A stretch of DNA of 12,332 bases, taken from NCBI GenBank assembly GCA_003157445.1, contig PMJN01000217.1, positions 9,387 to 21,718 on the forward strand, given 5' to 3'. The stretch's first letter is position 1, and every line of letters starts with the position of its first letter. Source of the DNA: Micrococcales bacterium. GTDB taxonomy: Bacteria > Actinomycetota > Actinomycetes > Actinomycetales > Dermatophilaceae. Both the position numbers and the translations under genes were made by a program. Below, piece by piece: positions 6,938 to 12,332 of the stretch. The notes below the pieces were generated by a model. That model saw only the letters and a program-made list of their open reading frames with translations. It was not told where the DNA came from and made no database searches.

Positions 6938-6943
6938 TACCCT
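6938..6943 (+). promoter_or_regulatory. Possible alaS -10 box
   Basis: TACCCT at 6938-6943 fits TANNNT and sits in the 158-bp gap before alaS, with RNA expected from about 6950. No -35 is found at the normal distance. The ATG at 6946 lies where transcription would begin, which favours 6994 as the true start. Confidence 0.3.
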
Positions 6944-6993
6944 AGGTGTTGGTCTCCTGCTGTGGGCCAGCTCAGAGCGTTAGGAAGACCACG

Positions 6994-9702
6994 ATGGAAA
7001 CCGCCGAGATCAGACGACGTTGGCTTACGTTCTTCGAGAGCAAGGGTCACGCGATCGTGCCCAGCGCCTCGCTGATTTATGACGACCCGAACCTGTTGTT
7101 CGTCGGCGCAGGCATGGTGCCGTTCGTTCCGTACTTCGTGGGTCAGGAGACCCCGCCGTGGAAGCGCGCCACTAGCGTGCAGAAGTGCGTGCGCACCGGC
7201 GACATCGATGAGGTCGGCAAGACAAGTCGGCATCTCACGTTCTTTCAGATGAACGGCAACTTCTCCTTCGGCGACTACTTCAAAGCCGACGCGATCACTT
7301 TCGCGTGGGAGCTGATGACCACAAGCCAGGAGCAGGGCGGGTACGGCCTGGACAAGGACAGGCTGTGGGCGACGGTCTACCTCGACGACGACGAAGCGGC
7401 GGACCTGTGGCTCAAGCACTCAGGGATCCCGGTCGAGCGCATCGTGCGCCGCGGTATGGCCGACAACTTCTGGTCGATGGGGGTGCCTGGGCCGTGTGGC
7501 CCCTGTTCTGAGATCTTCTATGACCGCGGTCCCGAATATGGGCAGCCCGGAGGCCCAGCAGTTGATGAGGACCGCTACATGGAGATCTGGAACCTTGTCT
7601 TCATGCAGAATGTACGCGGTGAGGGCAACACCAAGGATGACTTCGCGATTCTGGGGGACCTGCCGGCTAGGAGCGTTGACACCGGGATGGGCCTGGAACG
7701 CATTGCTTCGGTGCTGCAGGGCGTAGACAACATCTACGAGATCGATGAGGTATACCCGGTCCTGGCCAAGGCGGCCGAGCTGACCGGGAAGCGGTACGGC
7801 GCCAACTCGGCCCATGACGCGGCTCATAGTCACCCCGACGACGTGCTCCTGCGTGTTGTGGCTGACCACATCAGGGCGTCGCTGATGCTCATCGGCGACG
7901 GGGTCACCCCGGGCAACGAGGGTAGAGGCTACGTTCTGCGCCGGATGTTGCGTCGCGCGGTGCGCTCGATGCGGCTGCTCGGGTTCGACCAGCCGTGTCT
8001 GCCGCACTTGTTCCCGGTGAGCATGGAGCGGATGAAGGCTTCTTATCCCCAGCTGGAGACCGGTTTCTCTCGCATCTCGCAGATCGCCTACGCCGAGGAA
8101 GAGGCATTCCAGCGCACCCTCGCCTCCGGCACGACGATTCTGGACACCGCGGTGGCCAAGGCCAAGTCCTCCGGTCAGGCCACCCTGGCAGGTGATCAGG
8201 CGTTCGCGCTGCATGACACCTACGGCTTCCCGATCGAGCTGACGCTCGAGATGGCTGCGGAGCAAGGGGTCCGGGTCGACGAGGACGGGTTTCGTCGCCT
8301 CATGAAGGAACAGCGTGACCGGGCCAAGGCCGATGCCAGGTCCAAGAAGAGCGCCCATGGCGACACCTCGGTGTATCGCTCGGTTGCGGACTCGATCGGT
8401 AAGGCGGTGGAGTTCACCGGCTACGAGGAGACTGTTTCGGAGGCCCGGGTCGCCGGTGTGCTCATTGATGGTGTGTCCGTCGCTTCGGCGCATGCCGGGG
8501 ACGAGATCGAGTTGGTGCTTGATCGCACGCCGTTCTACGCCGAGGGTGGCGGGCAGTTGGCCGATGCCGGGCGAATCACGCTGGTCAACGGTGCCATCAT
8601 CGATGTTCGTGATGTCCAGTCGCCCATTAAGGGTCTTGTCGTCCACCGGGCGAGCGTTGTCTTCGGCGAGGTGATCCCGGGAGAGCAGGCCCAGGCTTTG
8701 GTCGACATCGATCGCCGTCGTGCCATCTCACGGGCCCACACTGCCACCCACATGGTGCACAAGGCGATCCGTGAGGCTCTTGGTGATACTGCCACTCAGG
8801 CAGGTTCGGAGAACGCGCCCGGACGATTCCGGTTCGACTTCAACGCGTCTGCTGCGCTTCCGCTGTCGGTGATGTCTGACGTGGAGGCCAGGGTCAACTC
8901 GCTGTTGATCGAGAACCTGCAGGTTCGCGCCGAGGTGATGACCCAGGATGAGGCGCGCGCCACCGGCGCGATGGCCTTGTTCGGCGAGAAGTATGGCGAG
9001 GCCGTGCGGGTGGTCTCCGTCGGTGACTGGGCTCGCGAGCTGTGTGGTGGCACCCATGCTCAGAGCTCGGGGCAACTCGGGCTGGTCAAGCTGCTCGGTG
9101 AGGCGTCCATCGGTTCCGGTGTGCGAAGGGTCGAGGCCCTCGTGGGGACCGATGCGTACGACTTCCTGGCACGTGAGCATGCTGTGGTAGGACAGCTCAC
9201 CGAAGCGTTGAAGGTCCGCTCGGAAGAGCTGCCGGAGCGGATCGCCAGCATTTTGGGCAGACTCAAGGACGCTGAACGCGAGATTAACGCGATTCGTCAG
9301 CAGCAGGTTCTGGCTGGGTCGTCCGCCCTTGCGTCCGGCGCGAGTGACGTATTCGGTGTGACCTTCGTGAGCCACGATACGGGCAGTGGCGTCGGTGCGG
9401 ACGATCTACGCAGCCTGGCTCTAGACGTGCGCTCGAAGCTTGGCAACGAACGGCCATCTGTGGTAGCTGTGGCTGGCGTAGCCAATGATCGTCCGATGGT
9501 CATCATCGCCACCAACGACACTGCCCGGCAGTGGGGTCTGCGGGCCGGAAAGCTGGTAAAGGTTGCGGCACAGACACTTGGTGGTGGTGGCGGCGGCAAA
9601 GACGATTTGGCTCAGGGCGGCGGCACCGACGTGACCAAGGTCGCTGAAGCGCTGGCCAAGGTCGAGCACGCCGTGGGTGAGCTCGTGACGGCGGGGCGCT
9701 GA
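6994..9702 (+). CDS. alaS: Alanyl-tRNA synthetase (EC 6.1.1.7)
   Basis: This class II synthetase attaches alanine to tRNA(Ala) and edits mischarged Ser- and Gly-tRNA(Ala). The 902 residues are close to the mycobacterial enzyme's length. The catalytic domain contains [21 protein letters not shown] and [12 protein letters not shown] (motif 2 region), and motif 3 reads DTGMGLERI. The editing domain has its intact zinc-binding set: His582 and His586 (HTATH), Cys684 and His688 (CGGTH). The C-Ala domain ends with a glycine-rich loop ([15 protein letters not shown]). ATG 6994 is preserved by AGGA 8 nt upstream and gives [14 protein letters not shown], the family's normal start. The in-frame ATG at 6946 adds 16 unrelated residues. 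It is the first gene of the alaS-ruvX-mltG-aroE operon. Confidence 0.98.
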   Translation: METAEIRRRWLTFFESKGHAIVPSASLIYDDPNLLFVGAGMVPFVPYFVGQETPPWKRATSVQKCVRTGDIDEVGKTSRHLTFFQMNGNFSFGDYFKADAITFAWELMTTSQEQGGYGLDKDRLWATVYLDDDEAADLWLKHSGIPVERIVRRGMADNFWSMGVPGPCGPCSEIFYDRGPEYGQPGGPAVDEDRYMEIWNLVFMQNVRGEGNTKDDFAILGDLPARSVDTGMGLERIASVLQGVDNIYEIDEVYPVLAKAAELTGKRYGANSAHDAAHSHPDDVLLRVVADHIRASLMLIGDGVTPGNEGRGYVLRRMLRRAVRSMRLLGFDQPCLPHLFPVSMERMKASYPQLETGFSRISQIAYAEEEAFQRTLASGTTILDTAVAKAKSSGQATLAGDQAFALHDTYGFPIELTLEMAAEQGVRVDEDGFRRLMKEQRDRAKADARSKKSAHGDTSVYRSVADSIGKAVEFTGYEETVSEARVAGVLIDGVSVASAHAGDEIELVLDRTPFYAEGGGQLADAGRITLVNGAIIDVRDVQSPIKGLVVHRASVVFGEVIPGEQAQALVDIDRRRAISRAHTATHMVHKAIREALGDTATQAGSENAPGRFRFDFNASAALPLSVMSDVEARVNSLLIENLQVRAEVMTQDEARATGAMALFGEKYGEAVRVVSVGDWARELCGGTHAQSSGQLGLVKLLGEASIGSGVRRVEALVGTDAYDFLAREHAVVGQLTEALKVRSEELPERIASILGRLKDAEREINAIRQQQVLAGSSALASGASDVFGVTFVSHDTGSGVGADDLRSLALDVRSKLGNERPSVVAVAGVANDRPMVIIATNDTARQWGLRAGKLVKVAAQTLGGGGGGKDDLAQGGGTDVTKVAEALAKVEHAVGELVTAGR

Positions 9703-9705
9703 AGG

Positions 9706-10203
9706 ATGCGCGCAGGGATCCGGCTGGGGGTTGATGTGGGCAGTGTCCGCGTTGGCCTCGCAGCCAGCGATCCGGGTGGCATCCTCGCCACTCCAATCCA
9801 GACCCTTGAGCGCGATCTGAAGTCAGGTGCCGACCAGGCTGCTGTCGCGGCGGTGGTGCTCGAGCGTGACGTGCTGGAAGTGGTCGTCGGATTGCCGCGG
9901 TCACTATCCGGCGGTGAGGGCCCTGCAGCTGCGGGGGCCCGCACCTATGCGACCGCTCTGGCTGCCCGGATCTCACCGACCCCGGTAAGGTTGATCGATG
10001 AGCGCCTGACAACCATCGATGCCCATCGCCAGCTGCGTGATAGCGGCCTGCCAGGCCGGGCCCAACGTGCCGTGGTGGACCAGGCGGCCGCTGTTCTGAT
10101 CCTGCAGGCCGCACTGGACGCCGAGAAGTCCTCTGGACTGCCACCAGGAGAGCTCGTGGGCGGACGGAAACCGCGTAGTCCCCGGACCAAGACAGGGGGG
10201 TAG
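9706..10203 (+). CDS. ruvX: Holliday junction resolvase-like protein YqgF/RuvX
   Basis: A protein of 165 residues with an RNase H-like fold of the YqgF family. In bacteria this family is implicated in 16S rRNA 3'-end maturation, and a Holliday junction role was proposed from structural similarity. Expected acidic residues are present: Asp10 in GVDVGSVRVGLA, Asp98-Glu99 in LIDERLTT and Asp125 in VVDQAAAVLILQ. The strand motif VVVGLPRSLSGG is also typical. The basic tail (GGRKPRSPRTKTGG) extends past the core domain. It starts 3 nt after the alaS stop, with CGGGG (9692-9696) inside alaS as ribosome binding site, so translation is likely coupled. The start ATG 9706 leaves the usual few residues before the first strand. 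Confidence 0.95.
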   Translation: MRAGIRLGVDVGSVRVGLAASDPGGILATPIQTLERDLKSGADQAAVAAVVLERDVLEVVVGLPRSLSGGEGPAAAGARTYATALAARISPTPVRLIDERLTTIDAHRQLRDSGLPGRAQRAVVDQAAAVLILQAALDAEKSSGLPPGELVGGRKPRSPRTKTGG

Positions 10204-10208
10204 GAACG

Positions 10209-11420
10209 ATGAACTCTGGCCATCTCGGGTCTTCGATCTTCGGTGCCCCCGACGATGGGGGTGACGAGGCCCCCGAGGCAGCTGATGTGCTACCCGCGGG
10301 CCGCGGCGAACGGCGTCGGCGCGTAGAGGAGCGTCAACGTGCCGAGCGTCTTCGTCGTAAGCAGGGGCGCCGCATCAAGGGCCTCCGCAAGACGATTGTG
10401 CTACTGGTAGCGCTTGGTCTGGTCGTGGGCACCGGGGCCTTCGCCGTTTCTGCGCTGTGGCCTCTGGTCACCAGCCTTACTGCTGGCACCGACTACGTCG
10501 GTGCCGGCTCGGGCCTTGTGTCTGTGGCCGTTCACGACGGTGACACTAGCCGGACCATCGGGGCGGCTCTGGCGAGGGCGGGCGTGGTCAAGACAGCCGG
10601 GGCTTTCGAGGACGCCGCTGCCAGCAACCCTGAGTCCGGTAACATCCAGCCGGGCGTCTACACCCTGCACTCGAAGATGAGTTCCCGGTTGGCTCTGGGC
10701 ATGTTGCTGAGCCCGGCTAACCGCAAGATCTCAAGGGTCACGATCCGTGAGGGTCTGTGGACTTCCGAGATCATCAGCAAGCTGGCCGCCGCCACTGGTC
10801 AACCGCTTGCCAGCTACACGGCGGCATTGAAAGACCCGTCGTCGCTGGGGCTGCCGGCACAGGCGAACGGCAATGTCGAGGGGTACCTGTTCCCGTCGAC
10901 GTACTCGTTCGAGCCGAAGATCACCGCAGCTACGCAACTTCAGACGATGGTGTCCAAGGCGCTCGAAGAGCTGAGCACACTCGGTGTCAGCCCTGACAAG
11001 GCGCAGCGGGTGCTTACTGTTGCGAGCATTGTGGAGGCCGAGGCTCAAGCAGCGACCGACCGACCGAAGGTGGCCCGGGTCATCGAGAACCGTTTGGCCA
11101 AGGGGATGCCGCTGCAGTTGGACACGACCGTCAGCTTCATTGCACAACTTCGCGGCAAGGTGGGCACAACCGACGCCCAACGAGCGGTCAAGAGCCCCTA
11201 CAACACCTACCTGGTTGCCGGTCTTCCACCAGGACCTATCGACAGTCCCGGGGTGTTGTCTATACAGGCCGCGCTCAGCCCCACTCCCGGGCCGTGGCTC
11301 TACTTCGTGGCCGTGAACCCGACCACGGGAGAGACCAGATTTGCCGTTGACGCAGCCGGTCACGCGGCCAACGTGAAGCTGTTCCTGCAATGGTGCTCAA
11401 AGAACCCGGGCAAGTGTTGA
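10209..11420 (+). CDS. mltG: Endolytic murein transglycosylase MltG (YceG-like)
   Basis: MltG cleaves nascent glycan strands in the membrane and may set their length. The 403 residues begin with a 61-residue cytoplasmic part rich in Arg, Lys and Glu (RGERRRRVEERQRAERLRRK), as in other actinobacterial forms. One transmembrane helix follows (about 62-84), then an extracytoplasmic LysM-like region (about 100-170) and the YceG catalytic domain. The catalytic glutamate is Glu276 in VASIVEAEA, followed by VIENRLAKGMPLQLDTTV and SPYNTYLVAGLPPGPIDSPG. ATG 10209 is supported by a G-run (10195-10200) 8 nt upstream, with AGGA adjacent. The gap after ruvX is 5 nt, and the end overlaps aroE. The peptidoglycan role is from family knowledge. 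Confidence 0.96.
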   Translation: MNSGHLGSSIFGAPDDGGDEAPEAADVLPAGRGERRRRVEERQRAERLRRKQGRRIKGLRKTIVLLVALGLVVGTGAFAVSALWPLVTSLTAGTDYVGAGSGLVSVAVHDGDTSRTIGAALARAGVVKTAGAFEDAAASNPESGNIQPGVYTLHSKMSSRLALGMLLSPANRKISRVTIREGLWTSEIISKLAAATGQPLASYTAALKDPSSLGLPAQANGNVEGYLFPSTYSFEPKITAATQLQTMVSKALEELSTLGVSPDKAQRVLTVASIVEAEAQAATDRPKVARVIENRLAKGMPLQLDTTVSFIAQLRGKVGTTDAQRAVKSPYNTYLVAGLPPGPIDSPGVLSIQAALSPTPGPWLYFVAVNPTTGETRFAVDAAGHAANVKLFLQWCSKNPGKC

Positions 11421-12280
11421 CCCCGACAACACGGCTTGCCGCCGTTCTGGGATCACCGATCAGCCACTCCCTGTCCCCGGTGCTGCACCTGGCGGCGTAT
11501 CGGGCCCTTGGTCTGAGCAACTGGTCCTACGGCGCGCACGAGATAAAGGCCCCGGCGCTGCGCAGGTTCGTGGCAGGGCTGGGACCCCAGTGGGCGGGCC
11601 TCTCGTTGACCATGCCCTTGAAGGAAGCTGCGTTCGAGGTCGCCGATGAGGTCTCGGACCTGGCTCGCGAGGTCGGTGCGATCAACACCTTGGTCAGAGG
11701 CCCGGACGGTGGTTGGAGTGGCGACAACACTGATGTCTACGGCGTATCGCAGGCTTTGCGTGAGGCGGGATGTGCGCACACTTCAAGTGCAGTGGTGCTC
11801 GGTTCGGGAGCGACTGCTCGATCTGTGGTCGCGGCATTGGCGTCGTTGGGGTGTACGAAGGTGACCTTCGCGGTCCGCTCGGAGGCGAGGCAGGAGACGT
11901 TGGACCAGGCGGGCCGCGCCGGACTTGAAGTTCATGTTGTACGGCTGTGTCAGGTAGCAGATCTGCTCGCCGACACGCGGGTGGTCGTCAGCACGTTGCC
12001 GATGAACGCGCTGCCGGGCAATACCCTTCCTGAGAACGCGTTGACGGACAGGGTGTTTCCGAAGGGTCCGCGACCCACGGGTCACCTCCTGCTGGATGTG
12101 GTCTACACAGGTTGGCCGACGCCGCTGGCGCGGACATTTCACGAAGCGGGGGGAAGTGCGGTGTCGGGTTTGGAGATGTTGGTTCATCAGGCGGCCAAGC
12201 AGGTGCACCTGATGACTGGTCTGTGCCCGCCCGTCGATGAGATGCGGGCCGCCGGGCTTGCCGCCATGGGGTCGCGATGA
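11414..12280 (+). CDS. aroE: Shikimate dehydrogenase (NADP) (EC 1.1.1.25)
   Basis: AroE reduces 3-dehydroshikimate to shikimate in aromatic amino acid synthesis. From GTG 11414 the protein has 288 residues. The N-terminal substrate domain shows AAVLGSPISHSLSPVLH and LTMPLKEAA, with catalytic Lys70. The catalytic aspartate is Asp107 in GDNTDVYG. The nucleotide-binding motif VLGSGATARSVVAAL and a C-terminal GLEMLVHQAAKQ follow. Residues about 197-211 hold a diverged triple repeat NALPG-NTLPE-NALTD within a loop before LLLDVVYTGWPTPL. The start is uncertain: ATG 11390 (31-nt overlap with mltG), GTG 11414 (7-nt overlap) and TTG 11417 (4-nt overlap) are all in frame and none has a good Shine-Dalgarno. 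Family alignment would not need the extra residues of the longest form. Confidence 0.94.
   Translation: MLTPTTRLAAVLGSPISHSLSPVLHLAAYRALGLSNWSYGAHEIKAPALRRFVAGLGPQWAGLSLTMPLKEAAFEVADEVSDLAREVGAINTLVRGPDGGWSGDNTDVYGVSQALREAGCAHTSSAVVLGSGATARSVVAALASLGCTKVTFAVRSEARQETLDQAGRAGLEVHVVRLCQVADLLADTRVVVSTLPMNALPGNTLPENALTDRVFPKGPRPTGHLLLDVVYTGWPTPLARTFHEAGGSAVSGLEMLVHQAAKQVHLMTGLCPPVDEMRAAGLAAMGSR
12005..12049 (+). repeat. Diverged 15-bp triple repeat inside aroE
   Basis: Three consecutive 15-base units encode NALPG, NTLPE and NALTD. The first and third share AACGCG at their start, and the second has diverged at many third positions. This looks like an old in-frame duplication in a surface loop of the cofactor domain. 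Confidence 0.45.
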
Positions 12281-12332
12281 CTCTCGGATTCCCACATCAG
12301 GGGGCTGGATGGTGGGCGATCCTGCTGATAGG
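12277..12332 (+). CDS. Start of the next gene, possibly a prepilin peptidase (cut by the right edge)
   Basis: ATG at 12277 overlaps the aroE stop in the ATGA arrangement typical of coupled genes. Only 18 codons are visible: MTLGFPHQGAGWWAILLI, where a hydrophobic segment is beginning. In mycobacteria and several other Actinobacteria a type A24 prepilin peptidase, a polytopic membrane protease, follows aroE, and the hydrophobic start fits. This is context only, since no catalytic motif is in the window. Confidence 0.6.
   Translation, partial: MTLGFPHQGAGWWAILLI

Noticed and set aside
6946..6993. An upstream in-frame ATG for alaS
   Set aside because: There is no ribosome binding site, and the extension lacks similarity to AlaRS, whereas 6994 has AGGA at good spacing.
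7420..8646. A 408-codon minus-strand frame inside alaS
   Set aside because: It lies entirely within the catalytic and editing regions of alaS and has shadow-type composition.
1..12332. CRISPR array, toxin-antitoxin pair, prophage or defence island
   Set aside because: There are no regularly spaced long repeats, and every intact gene is a core actinobacterial gene in familiar order.

Overview
The window is a GC-rich actinobacterial chromosomal segment. Three things point there: the gene order aspS / rarA / DUF948 protein / short membrane protein / alaS / ruvX / mltG / aroE, the frequent GTG starts, and actinobacterial-type versions of AspRS, RarA and MltG. I cannot name a genus. The segment looks like housekeeping core genome plus one eroded intergenic stretch. 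I see no integrated element, CRISPR array, rRNA or tRNA, and no convincing undescribed multi-gene system.

Layout. (1) Positions 1-1586, minus strand: the N-terminal 528 residues of a membrane sensor histidine kinase (DUF4118-type four-helix membrane domain, two PAS domains, HisKA, start of the ATPase domain). Its C-terminus is cut off by the left window edge. (2) Positions 1587-2809: about 1.2 kb with no intact gene. It holds the apparent remains of two adjacent plus-strand genes (one ending at 1837, the next starting at 1837 and carrying a nonsense codon at codon 5 and a frame change), several short direct repeats, and a good candidate aspS promoter. (3) Positions 2810-5996: aspS and rarA, 10 nt apart and very likely one transcript. 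(4) Positions 6124-6835: a two-gene pair of small single-helix membrane proteins (DUF948 and a DUF6167-like protein). (5) Positions 6994-12332: a tight operon alaS-ruvX-mltG-aroE plus the first codons of a further gene, with junctions of +3, +5, about -7 and -4 nt.

How they work together. aspS and alaS charge tRNAs. The AspRS carries the His31 and Gly81 pair associated with non-discriminating enzymes, which predicts that the organism makes Asn-tRNA(Asn) through GatCAB. rarA acts at stalled replication forks and ruvX is a YqgF-fold nuclease implicated in 16S rRNA 3'-end processing. mltG cleaves nascent peptidoglycan glycan strands and aroE belongs to the shikimate pathway. They share operons without sharing one pathway, as is usual for this conserved actinobacterial neighbourhood. 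The kinase on the opposite strand is unrelated to them and its signal is unknown.
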